Below, piece after piece: positions 26,457 to 33,879 of a stretch of 64,000 nt of DNA. Position 1 is the stretch's first letter. Each line of letters starts with the position of its first letter. Under the pieces are notes generated by a model. It worked only from the letters and a program-made list of their open reading frames with translations, did no database searches and was not told the DNA's origin. Origin of the DNA: JAAYCI01 sp964370195 (GTDB lineage: Bacteria > Bacillota > Clostridia > Oscillospirales > Ruminococcaceae); the NCBI GenBank assembly GCA_964370195.1, contig CAYJIH010000005.1, positions 1 to 64,000 of the forward strand, given 5' to 3'. The translations under genes and the position numbers were made by a program.

Positions 26457-28028
26457 TTATAAAAGCTCTTCCACTTTTTGTGTAAGATTTTGAATTAGAT
26501 TGCCCTTAAAACGCCACGATGAACGATTGGCAATGAGGCGTGCTGACGAATATGCCACATCGGCCAACACATCCAAATTGTTCTCTCGTAAAGTTGAACC
26601 GGTTTCTACAATGTCCACAATCACATCCGAAAGCCCTGTAATGGGGGCTAGCTCGATAGATCCATTCAGTTTGATGATTTCTACCGCTTGATCGCGCCGT
26701 GCGTAATAACGTCGCGTTACATTTGGATACTTGCTAGCAACGCGTAATGTGGTGGCTGGATCGGCTTTAAAATCCGGATAGCCTGCCACTGCAAGGCGGC
26801 ATTTACCTAATTTCAAGTCCAACAAATCCAATACATCCGCACCACTTTCTAATAGCACATCTTTACCCACCACACCAATATCGGCAGCTCCATGCTCCAC
26901 ATAGATATCCACATCAGTGGGTTTTACCAAAAAGTAACGAACACGGCTTTTTTCATCCTCAAACACAAGCTTGCGCGATTTTTCGGCCAAGCCATTGCAA
27001 GACAAGCCCGCTTTTTCAAATAGTTCGTACACTTTCTGGCCCAAACGCCCCTTTGGTAAGGCAACATTTAAGTATGTATCATCTTGTGCTGCACTCTCAC
27101 TGTTACGCTCCTCATATGCTAAGGCATTTAAATACAAGGCAAAACCAAGCGCTCCTTGGCTTTTTTCAAAACGGTTCATTAAATTATCATAACGGCCACC
27201 GGCAAGCACGGCCTGCGGCACGCCTTGCACAAACCCTTGGAAAATCAAACCATTATAATAATCAATATCATTGATAATCGAAAAATCCAAACGAAGCTCC
27301 ACACCAGGCACTTCGCCCACAATTTCGTACATAGAAGATAACTCACATAGGGCTTTTTCGGCGGCAGGCATCCCCTTTGCCAATTCCTTTGCTTGCTTCA
27401 ATGCAACAGGAAATGGCCCGGCAAGCACGGCCAGTTTCGCCAAACGTTCTTTGTCCTTATCACAAACACCGGCTGCCTGTGCTGCCAAACGCATGCCATG
27501 AGGGCTTTTTTCCCGCAGTGCTTGCATCGCCTCTTCGCGCAATGCCCCCTGTGGAAATGATGCCAACATCGCCTCAATAAACTCCATATGTGATAAATCC
27601 AACGCAGATGTTCCAATAACAGAAAGGCTTTCTAACGCAAGCCGAAGCACCTCTGCTTCCGCTTCAATGCCCTCCCCACCAATGTTTTCAATTCCCATTT
27701 GGTTTATTTCACAATACTCACCATTGCGATGGCTGCGTCTGTATACATTTTCGTGGTAATAAACACACCTTTTTTCTCCTTTAGACGTGTTTTTTACAAT
27801 AGATAATGTCATATCCGGCTTCAGTGCCATCAAACGCCCATCCATACCGGTAAAAGAAATAACGTCCTCCCCTTTTAAAAAAGGACGATTTTGCATATAA
27901 AAATCGTATTCTTCAAAACTGCCCATACGAAATAGTTGATAACCTTTTTCCTCAAATAGAGCACGGATATGCAGGGCAATCCACTCTTCTTTGCGTAATT
28001 TAGGTAAGGAAAATGCTTGTTTGTTCAT
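26457..28028 (-). CDS. hisZG: HisZ-HisG fusion (ATP phosphoribosyltransferase, regulatory plus catalytic)
   Basis: One 523-residue frame joins the two subunits of the short-form ATP phosphoribosyltransferase, the first and committed step of histidine synthesis. Residues 1-310 are HisZ, a class II histidyl-tRNA-synthetase paralogue without charging function (MALKPDMTLSIVKN, VLAGGRYDNL). Residues 319-523 are short HisG (LNVALPKGRLGQ, VDIYVEHGAADIGVVGKDVL, and the phosphate loop VETGSTLRENNL). These are normally separate proteins. No stop or repeat occurs at the joint, so the fusion looks genuine. ATG with GGGAGG, about 45 bp after a palindromic promoter. Confidence 0.93.
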   Translation of the reverse strand: MNKQAFSLPKLRKEEWIALHIRALFEEKGYQLFRMGSFEEYDFYMQNRPFLKGEDVISFTGMDGRLMALKPDMTLSIVKNTSKGEKRCVYYHENVYRRSHRNGEYCEINQMGIENIGGEGIEAEAEVLRLALESLSVIGTSALDLSHMEFIEAMLASFPQGALREEAMQALREKSPHGMRLAAQAAGVCDKDKERLAKLAVLAGPFPVALKQAKELAKGMPAAEKALCELSSMYEIVGEVPGVELRLDFSIINDIDYYNGLIFQGFVQGVPQAVLAGGRYDNLMNRFEKSQGALGFALYLNALAYEERNSESAAQDDTYLNVALPKGRLGQKVYELFEKAGLSCNGLAEKSRKLVFEDEKSRVRYFLVKPTDVDIYVEHGAADIGVVGKDVLLESGADVLDLLDLKLGKCRLAVAGYPDFKADPATTLRVASKYPNVTRRYYARRDQAVEIIKLNGSIELAPITGLSDVIVDIVETGSTLRENNLDVLADVAYSSARLIANRSSWRFKGNLIQNLTQKVEELL

Positions 28029-28074
28029 GATGCCTCCCTGTATTGCATTCGTTCATTTACTTTGCTACATCATC

Positions 28075-28103
28075 AGTATACAGTGCTTTAACAATTTAGT
28101 CAA
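28075..28103 (-). promoter_or_regulatory. Promoter of the his operon
   Basis: On the minus strand TTGACT (28103-28098), exactly 17 bp and TATACT (28080-28075) form a near-consensus sigma-A promoter. Expected start of transcription is about 7 bases downstream, leaving a leader of roughly 40 bases before hisZG, too short for a T-box or riboswitch. Confidence 0.75.
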
Positions 28104-28128
28104 GTAAATTGTTAAAGCACTGTATACT
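28075..28128. repeat. 24-bp perfect inverted repeat over the his promoter
   Basis: The arms at 28075-28098 and 28105-28128 are perfect reverse complements over 24 bases (core TGCTTTAACAATTTA), with a 6-base loop GTCAAG. One arm exactly contains the -10 box and spacer, and the -35 sits at the loop. No T run follows, so it is not an ordinary terminator. A dyad operator for a histidine repressor is the simplest reading. Confidence 0.85.
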
Positions 28129-28155
28129 CCACCCTTTATGGCAACTTTTATTTCA

Positions 28156-28626
28156 TCATTCCTCGTGAAGCCCCTGTTTTTCCAGTAGCATTTTCAGTTC
28201 GTCCATAAAGGTATTTACATCACTAAATTGACGATAAACCGATGCAAAACGAACATAAGCAACCTCATCCGCTTTTTTTAGTTCTTGCATGGCAAGCTCG
28301 CCCACTTTCATCGAAGAAACCTCACGCTCATACGTACTTAATAAGGTTTGTTCTACATTGGTCACCATATTTTCCAGCATCTCATACGATACAGGCCGCT
28401 TATAGCTGGCCCGCATCAATCCACGCAGTAATTTTTCGCGGTCGAACGCTTCTCGTTGTTTGTCTTTTTTTACAATCATCAAAGCAACCGTCTCTACAAT
28501 TTCATACGTAGTAAACCGTTTTTGGCATTCAAGGCACTCACGTCGCCGACGTATTTTCATGCCATCCTCTGTAGGACGCGAATCAATCACTTTTGAATCA
28601 ATTGCTGTGCAATACGGGCACTTCAT
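28156..28626 (-). CDS. nrdR: Transcriptional repressor NrdR
   Basis: Zinc-ribbon and ATP-cone regulator of ribonucleotide reductase genes, binding NrdR boxes when dATP/ATP levels are high. The zinc ribbon has Cys3, Cys6, Cys31 and Cys34 (MKCPYC...CLEC) and the basic IRRRRECLEC stretch. The ATP cone covers about 48-135. 156 residues is normal. ATG overlaps the upstream gene by 4 bp. No nrd gene is in the window. Confidence 0.96.
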   Translation of the reverse strand: MKCPYCTAIDSKVIDSRPTEDGMKIRRRRECLECQKRFTTYEIVETVALMIVKKDKQREAFDREKLLRGLMRASYKRPVSYEMLENMVTNVEQTLLSTYEREVSSMKVGELAMQELKKADEVAYVRFASVYRQFSDVNTFMDELKMLLEKQGLHEE

Positions 28627-29435
28627 TGTGGCATTTCCTCCTCTATTTCCAAAATCAATGTGTCGATATATCGCCTTGCCTGCGCAAGTTGTTGTGCATC
28701 TTCAAAACCATCTCGATACAACTCTATAATTAAGTCACCCTCGTAACCCATCTTTTTCAAACGATATATCAAATTTTTAAAATTAAAATCGCCACACCCC
28801 GGCAAAATACAATCTTGGTTTTTCGTGTGGTCGCTAATGTGTACATGGCGTATTTTGTTCCCCATGGCCTGCAACATATCTTCTACTTCAGCCTCTTTTC
28901 GGCGCACCACTTGTTTAATATCCAATGTAAATGCGGCTGCCTCCTGCAACAACGGTTTCATTTCTAGCACCGTTTTCGGCGAGCCCAAGCGGCAATAAAA
29001 TACATTCTCATAACAAAGCGTCACCCCATATGTGCGCCCAAGAGCTGAAATTTTTCGAATTTGTTCAATGTATTTTTCGGACGTGATTGGATAAAAACTA
29101 TGCTCGTGATCCCCATGGAATACTAATTTTTTGGCGCCAAACTTTTGGCATATTTCAAAATACCGCCGATAAAGTGCCTCTCCATCATAAAAACGCTGCT
29201 CGTATGGAGACGCGAAGAAAAAACCATCTAGCATAGAAGAGAATGGATGAAACGACACCACCTCTATCCCACTGCTTTGTACACAATTGTAAAGTTCATT
29301 CACATAGTCATCTTCAATTTCGCTAAATGTGTTAAAGAAAATTTCTGTAATAGGAGAGCCGGTATCAATAACTTGATGCAAAGACTGTAGTGTATCTTTA
29401 GGAAAAAAACAAGAGGTCGATATGCCGCATCTCAT
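28623..29435 (-). CDS. TIM-barrel sugar phosphate isomerase/epimerase-like protein
   Basis: 270-residue protein of the AP_endonuc_2 / xylose-isomerase-like TIM-barrel family. It starts MRCGISTSCFF and carries metal-site residues in VVSFHPF, VFHGDHEH, LCYENV, FTLDIKQ and HVHISDH. These pieces match sugar isomerases and epimerases such as IolE/IolH types, but the substrate cannot be named. ATG after GGAGG. It is cotranscribed with nrdR (4-bp overlap), and both follow the gcv terminator. Confidence 0.8.
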   Translation of the reverse strand: MRCGISTSCFFPKDTLQSLHQVIDTGSPITEIFFNTFSEIEDDYVNELYNCVQSSGIEVVSFHPFSSMLDGFFFASPYEQRFYDGEALYRRYFEICQKFGAKKLVFHGDHEHSFYPITSEKYIEQIRKISALGRTYGVTLCYENVFYCRLGSPKTVLEMKPLLQEAAAFTLDIKQVVRRKEAEVEDMLQAMGNKIRHVHISDHTKNQDCILPGCGDFNFKNLIYRLKKMGYEGDLIIELYRDGFEDAQQLAQARRYIDTLILEIEEEMPQ

Positions 29436-29478
29436 GGAAGTCCTCCCTCTTCAATCATACCTTATCTATATTGTTTCT

Positions 29479-29507
29479 ATTATGACATATTTTTTGAAAA
29501 AACGCAA
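29479..29507 (-). promoter_or_regulatory. Candidate promoter for the isomerase-nrdR pair
   Basis: TTGCGT (29507-29502), 17 bp and CATAAT (29484-29479) with an extended TG-T on the minus strand. The -35 overlaps the T tract of the gcv terminator, so transcription could restart directly after it. Confidence 0.45.
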
Positions 29508-29540
29508 AAACCTGCACCTCTTATTGAGGCGCAGGTTTTA
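29505..29540 (-). terminator. Intrinsic terminator of the gcv operon
   Basis: Arms AAAACCTGC-A-CCTC and GAGG-C-GCAGGTTTT pair around a TTATT loop, with a T-rich tract following on the minus strand. It starts 19 bases after the gcvPB stop. Confidence 0.85.
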
Positions 29541-29558
29541 ACAATGAAAACAATTGTA

Positions 29559-31010
29559 CTAATCGAACGTGTAGCGCAAAATTGGGTTTCTAGCTGCCGT
29601 CACATCATCTGGCCGGCTAATCGGCGTCGTAAACGGTGCATCGTGTAATTTTTGCGGGTCTGTTTTAGCAAGTTCAAACAAACTGTTGATTACTTCAGCT
29701 GTTTCATCCAGCGTTTGACGCGTTTCTGTTTCGGTTGGCTCAATCATCAATGCTTCATCTACAATAAGTGGGAAATACATCGTAGGCGGATGAATGCCAT
29801 AATCCAGCAAACCTTTGGCGATATCAAGCGCTGTAACACCTGTTTCCTTTTTCAGTTCGCTTAAGCTAAGCACAAATTCGTGCATTGTAGGTTGGTCGTA
29901 TGCCACATATTTTCCATCTGCAATTTTACTGCGAATGTAAGTGGTATTCAACACAGCACCTTGGGCCGCTTCACGAATACCGTCGCTACCAAGAGACAAC
30001 ACATACGTAAGTGCACGCACTACAACCATAAAGTTTCCGTAGAAGCTACGCACTTTACCAATGCTATCCGGGCGGTCATCATTTAAAATGTAACCATTTT
30101 TGGTGTTTGATGGAATGGGCAATGGTAGGAATGGTTTCAAAATTTCTTTACAACCAACAGCACCGCAGCCAGGGCCACCGCCACCGTGTGGTGTAGAGAA
30201 TGTTTTGTGTAAGTTCAAATGGATAACGTCAAAGCCCATAGCACCCGGATTTACAACACCCATCACTGCGTTGAGGTTGGCACCATCATAGTAGCACAAA
30301 CCACCAGCATCATGTACAAGTTGTGTAATTTCTGCAATATTTTTCTCAAAAATACCCAGTGTGTTCGGGTTTGTTAACATCACACCGGCAGTTTTAGGCC
30401 CTACTGCCTTGCGGAATGCTTCCATATTGGTGCAGCCATCCGGCCCGCTTGGAATGGTAACCACTTTGTAGTTGTTCATCGTGGCCGATGCAGGGTTTGT
30501 GCCGTGTGCCGCATCCGGAATCAATATTTCTGTACGTTGTTCACCTTCACCATTTTTTTCATGGTATGCCTTGATCATGGCGATGCCGGTGTATTCACCA
30601 TGTGCACCAGCCGACGGCTGAAATGTAATGGCATCCATACCGGTAATTTCGCTGTACAATTTTTCAGCTAAATGCAACACACCAAGGCAACCTTGTGCTG
30701 TGCGTTCCGGCTGCAACGGGTGAATTTTGTTGAACGCAAACATTTGTGTCATTTCCTCGTTGATACGAGGGTTGTATTTCATGGTGCAGGAACCAAGTGG
30801 GTAGAACCCATTGTTTACACCATGTGTGCGACGCTCTAGTTCAGAATAATGGCGCGACAGTTCGCTTTCAGCAATTTCCGGCAAACGCAAATCGCTGTTT
30901 CTGCGCAGATGTTCTGGCATTTCACGTGTGCCAAGCTGGCTTTTGGAAAGCATAGCTGTACCACGTCCGGGGCTGCTTTTTTCAAAAATCAATTTTGTTT
31001 CTTTTCTCAT
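29559..31010 (-). CDS. gcvPB: Glycine dehydrogenase (decarboxylating) subunit 2
   Basis: C-terminal half of the split P-protein, which decarboxylates glycine on PLP and hands the aminomethyl group to GcvH. The PLP lysine is in HLNLHKTFSTPHGGGGPG at about residue 269; GSCTMKYNPRINE and AAHGTNPASA are also typical. The ATG at 31010 has GGGAGGTGG and gives 483 residues; a TTG seven codons upstream lacks support. It overlaps the gcvPA stop by 4 bp. Confidence 0.96.
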   Translation of the reverse strand: MRKETKLIFEKSSPGRGTAMLSKSQLGTREMPEHLRRNSDLRLPEIAESELSRHYSELERRTHGVNNGFYPLGSCTMKYNPRINEEMTQMFAFNKIHPLQPERTAQGCLGVLHLAEKLYSEITGMDAITFQPSAGAHGEYTGIAMIKAYHEKNGEGEQRTEILIPDAAHGTNPASATMNNYKVVTIPSGPDGCTNMEAFRKAVGPKTAGVMLTNPNTLGIFEKNIAEITQLVHDAGGLCYYDGANLNAVMGVVNPGAMGFDVIHLNLHKTFSTPHGGGGPGCGAVGCKEILKPFLPLPIPSNTKNGYILNDDRPDSIGKVRSFYGNFMVVVRALTYVLSLGSDGIREAAQGAVLNTTYIRSKIADGKYVAYDQPTMHEFVLSLSELKKETGVTALDIAKGLLDYGIHPPTMYFPLIVDEALMIEPTETETRQTLDETAEVINSLFELAKTDPQKLHDAPFTTPISRPDDVTAARNPILRYTFD

Positions 31011-32320
31011 ATTGCAGCCACCTCCCGGCAAATTCTTACCATATGGTCGATCTCGTTTTTAGTGTTCATCTCGGTGCAGCACCATAAAATACCACCATCT
31101 ACTTCTAAACCGCCTAAAATGCCATCGGCTTCCAACTGTTGAAGCAATGGTTCAGCACCAGGTGGGCACTCTGTAACAAATTCATGGAAAAATTCTCCTG
31201 AATGGCGACGTTTAAACCCAGCTTTTTCAAGTTCTTCTGCAAGATAATGTGCCTTGGTGTAGCACTGATTTGCCACTTCACAAAGGCCATCTGGACCCAT
31301 AGCGGCAAGATACACACTAATGGCCAATGCGCACAACGCTTGGTTTGAACAAATGCTACTGGTGGCTTTTTCGCGGCGAATATGCTGCTCGCGTGCTTGC
31401 ATGGTAAGAACAAAACAACGGTTTCCATCACGATCGGTCGTTTGACCCACAATACGCCCCGGCAAACGGCGCAACAAGCTGTTTGTGCACGCCATAAACC
31501 CACAATAAGGGCCACCAAAAGCCATAGAAAGCCCCAATGGCTGGCCTTCACCCACAGCGATATCCACGCCGTATTCACCCGGTGTTTTGCTCACGGCAAG
31601 TGCCATTGGATTCGAGTGCATAATTACTTTAACACCTTTGGCATGGCACATTTCCACAATGGCATCCACATCTTCGTACAAACCATAATAGTTTGGAGAT
31701 TGCACCACTACGCTGGCAATACTTTCATCCAGCATTTCTTCCATACGTTGTAAATCGATCAGGCCGTCTTTTTCCGGAACGATTTCAATTTCTGTACCAA
31801 GGCTGTTAGAATATGTTTGGCACACCTGTAAAATATCCGGCTGGCAGTTTTGTGGCAGCAGTGATTTTTTACGTTTTCTCTCTAAACACATGGTAAGCGC
31901 TTCTGCAGCAGCTGTTGCACCATCATACACAGAAGCATTCGATACATCCAAGCCGGTTAAAATACAAATGTCTGTTTGATATTCGAAAATAATTTGTAAA
32001 TTTCCCTGGCTTATTTCAGCCTGATACGGCGTATATGCCGTTAAAAAGGTTTCTTTAGAAGCGATATTGCGCAAAATTGACGGTGCAAAATGGCGATAAG
32101 CCCCTGCCCCACGAAACATTGATTTAAACACTTTGTTATCGCGGGCAAACCCTTCCATAATACGGCGCACTTCATACTCACTTTTGCCTTTAGGCATATT
32201 CAGTGGCGGTGCTAACAAATCTTTTGGCACTTGTGCAAACAAGTCTTCCATGCAGGATAAACCAAGTTCCTTCAGCATTTCCTCTTGTTCGTTTTTAGCC
32301 ATGGGGATATATCCACCCAT
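31007..32320 (-). CDS. gcvPA: Glycine dehydrogenase (decarboxylating) subunit 1
   Basis: N-terminal half of the split P-protein, forming the complex with GcvPB. It starts MGGYIPMAKNEQEEMLKELG, has FRGAGAYRHFAPSI, TAYTPYQAEISQG and DGATAAAEALTMC. It lacks the PLP lysine, as expected for subunit 1. 437 residues. ATG behind GAGGAGGG, which covers the end of gcvH. Confidence 0.96.
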   Translation of the reverse strand: MGGYIPMAKNEQEEMLKELGLSCMEDLFAQVPKDLLAPPLNMPKGKSEYEVRRIMEGFARDNKVFKSMFRGAGAYRHFAPSILRNIASKETFLTAYTPYQAEISQGNLQIIFEYQTDICILTGLDVSNASVYDGATAAAEALTMCLERKRKKSLLPQNCQPDILQVCQTYSNSLGTEIEIVPEKDGLIDLQRMEEMLDESIASVVVQSPNYYGLYEDVDAIVEMCHAKGVKVIMHSNPMALAVSKTPGEYGVDIAVGEGQPLGLSMAFGGPYCGFMACTNSLLRRLPGRIVGQTTDRDGNRCFVLTMQAREQHIRREKATSSICSNQALCALAISVYLAAMGPDGLCEVANQCYTKAHYLAEELEKAGFKRRHSGEFFHEFVTECPPGAEPLLQQLEADGILGGLEVDGGILWCCTEMNTKNEIDHMVRICREVAAI

Positions 32321-32321
32321 A

Positions 32322-32699
32322 CTAGCCCTCCTCTTTTACAAAGGCTTCATATGCTGCAGCATCCATCAAATCAGCTGGATATTCGGCCCCTTCCACTTCC
32401 ACAAGCCATGCAGAATAAGCATCTTTGTTGATGAGTTCCGGCTCATCAAGAACAGCTTCATTAATAGCAACCACGCTACCACCAATGGGCGAGTGGATGT
32501 CCGATACAGCTTTTACACTTTCTACATCGGCAAATGTTTCGCCAGCTGTTACAGAATCACCTTCTTCTGGCAAATTCACAAATACCAAATCCCCAAGTTC
32601 GCTCTGTGCAAAATCAGTGATACCAATTTTTACTGTGTCACCGTCTTTTTCTACCCATTCATGGCTTTTTGTGTACAATAAATTTTCCTTTGTTTGCAT
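32322..32699 (-). CDS. gcvH: Glycine cleavage system H protein
   Basis: Lipoyl carrier that shuttles the aminomethyl group between P, T and L proteins. The lipoylated lysine is Lys63 in ESVKAVSDIHSP. 125 residues with the usual start (HEWVEKDGDTVKIGITDFAQ). ATG with AAGGAG. It is the first gene after the glycine riboswitch. The T-protein gene gcvT, which commonly leads this operon, is missing. Confidence 0.96.
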   Translation of the reverse strand: MQTKENLLYTKSHEWVEKDGDTVKIGITDFAQSELGDLVFVNLPEEGDSVTAGETFADVESVKAVSDIHSPIGGSVVAINEAVLDEPELINKDAYSAWLVEVEGAEYPADLMDAAAYEAFVKEEG

Positions 32700-32774
32700 T
32701 GTATTCTCTCCTTTTTTCTGTTCGGGCTATATGAATAATAACCCGTTGATTCCATAGTTTGTTAAAAAATTGTT

Positions 32775-32807
32775 AAAAAAAAACAGGGCACAGGTTAATC
32801 CCGCGCC
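32775..32807 (-). terminator. Terminator of the glycine riboswitch expression platform
   Basis: GGCGCGGG and CCTGTGCC pair around an ATTAA loop and are followed on the minus strand by CTG and nine T. The 5' arm overlaps the closing helix of aptamer 2, so glycine binding should prevent the terminator and turn expression on. Confidence 0.8.
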
Positions 32808-32985
32808 TCCGTTTGTTTACCTGAAAGATTCCCCCACATTTTAAAGAAACTGCGAGGTTGCTTCTTCGGTGCCAGCTAAAAAACTGCCGAGCTTTCCAGA
32901 GATGCCGTCCACCATCGGTCTTTTTGCCTGAGAGTTTTCTCACCTTCGGCGCTACAATTTATAGTCTCTCCCAATGGTTTCATCC
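32784..32985 (-). promoter_or_regulatory. Tandem glycine riboswitch
   Basis: The leader before gcvH holds two glycine aptamers. Aptamer 1 (about 32972-32891) shows GCGCCGAAGG, CTCTCAGGCAAAAAGACC, GGACGGC and CTCTGGAAAG. Aptamer 2 (about 32880-32784) shows GGCACCGAAGAAGCAA, AATCTTTCAGGTAAAC and ACGGAGGCGC. The order, spacing and the terminator overlapping the second aptamer fit the cooperative gcv-type switch. Glycine should raise expression of gcvH-gcvPA-gcvPB. Confidence 0.93.
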
Positions 32986-33000
32986 AGCTTGCATGATATT

Positions 33001-33029
33001 ATTCTACTGGGGAACACCCCATCTGTCAA
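33001..33029 (-). promoter_or_regulatory. Promoter of the glycine riboswitch and gcv operon
   Basis: Consensus TTGACA (33029-33024), a 17-bp spacer and TAGAAT (33006-33001) on the minus strand, just upstream of aptamer 1. The spacer contains the inverted repeat GGGG-TGTT-CCCC. Between here and 33198 the DNA is AT-rich with no gene or clear terminator. Confidence 0.8.
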
Positions 33030-33198
33030 TAGTTTTATAAAAAAAATACATACGTTAAATAAAAAACAAGGTTTCTAATATTTTAAGATACTAAGGAACA
33101 AATTTATATTTTTCATAACAACATTATTTTTTAACATAAAATATGCTATTAAGCACAAAAACGCCATTATAAATAAACAAAAAAATTTCTTGCGCGCT

Positions 33199-33738
33199 TC
33201 ACTTTTTTATTGATTTAAATGAACAGCCATACTCAAACCCATTGTCTGTTTCTCCGTGTAAACGCACCACCTGTGTTTCCACTGTAATTTGCTCATCACC
33301 TAAAGGCAAATGTACGCAAAATGTATCACCAATGGCAAGTATGTCTTTCTCTGTATGCACCAAAATACCGCTTACACTGATGTTTTGCACATTCACCGTT
33401 GTTTCATTTCGGGCTCCTTGCTGTGATAAATCATTTATTACCATCGGTGTATTTACACTGTATCTCTTGTTTTTACGTTTTTTTTGCGTGCGCACTTGGA
33501 ACAAGGAAACTTCAATTAAATCGATATCACTTCGTTTTCGCACTTTTCCTCGAAATTCTTGCAGGCCGGTTGGATGATATAACGTAACCGAAACCAGCTT
33601 TTGCAGTTTATCATAACTAATGCCATACAAAAAAATTTGGTTTTGATTTCGATTGTACTCCACCACTTGTGTGTCACACAAAACGGTTCCGCTTTGTCCA
33701 TCTTTTAAAACCACACGGCAATCTCTAAAATCCAGCAC
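33199..33738 (-). CDS. PilZ-domain c-di-GMP-binding protein
   Basis: Soluble 179-residue protein. The C-terminal PilZ domain (about 85-179) has the binding motif RxxxR (RKNKR) and NxSxxG (NISVSG), where Asp is more usual than Asn. The N-terminal half is a beta-rich domain like that of YcgR-type proteins, but too divergent to name firmly. It is a likely c-di-GMP receptor. A full AAGGAGGTG abuts the first GTG of the frame, so I use the GTG three codons downstream at 33738. It has its own promoter at 33806-33834. Confidence 0.85.
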   Translation of the reverse strand: MLDFRDCRVVLKDGQSGTVLCDTQVVEYNRNQNQIFLYGISYDKLQKLVSVTLYHPTGLQEFRGKVRKRSDIDLIEVSLFQVRTQKKRKNKRYSVNTPMVINDLSQQGARNETTVNVQNISVSGILVHTEKDILAIGDTFCVHLPLGDEQITVETQVVRLHGETDNGFEYGCSFKSIKK

Positions 33739-33805
33739 TTCAAACACCTCCTTTTCCAGGGATTATTGCCCCCTAAAGGGACATTATTTTACAAACAGTA
33801 TCTAT

Positions 33806-33834
33806 AGTTTAAACAGGAAGAAACACTCTGTCAA
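33806..33834 (-). promoter_or_regulatory. Promoter of the PilZ gene
   Basis: Consensus TTGACA (33834-33829), 17 bp and TAAACT (33811-33806) on the minus strand give an independent promoter with a leader of about 60 bases. Confidence 0.6.
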
Positions 33835-33879
33835 GAATGCATTCAGATTTAAAACACCTCGTCATTCGAACAAAACCAT

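Noticed and set aside
28075..28128. Inverted repeat as intrinsic terminator of nrdR
   Set aside because: No T run follows on the minus strand, and the repeat matches a near-consensus promoter instead.
33030..33198. Possible small RNA or gene in the AT-rich gap between gcv promoter and the PilZ gene
   Set aside because: No ribosome site with frame, no stable hairpin and no promoter-terminator pair could be found.
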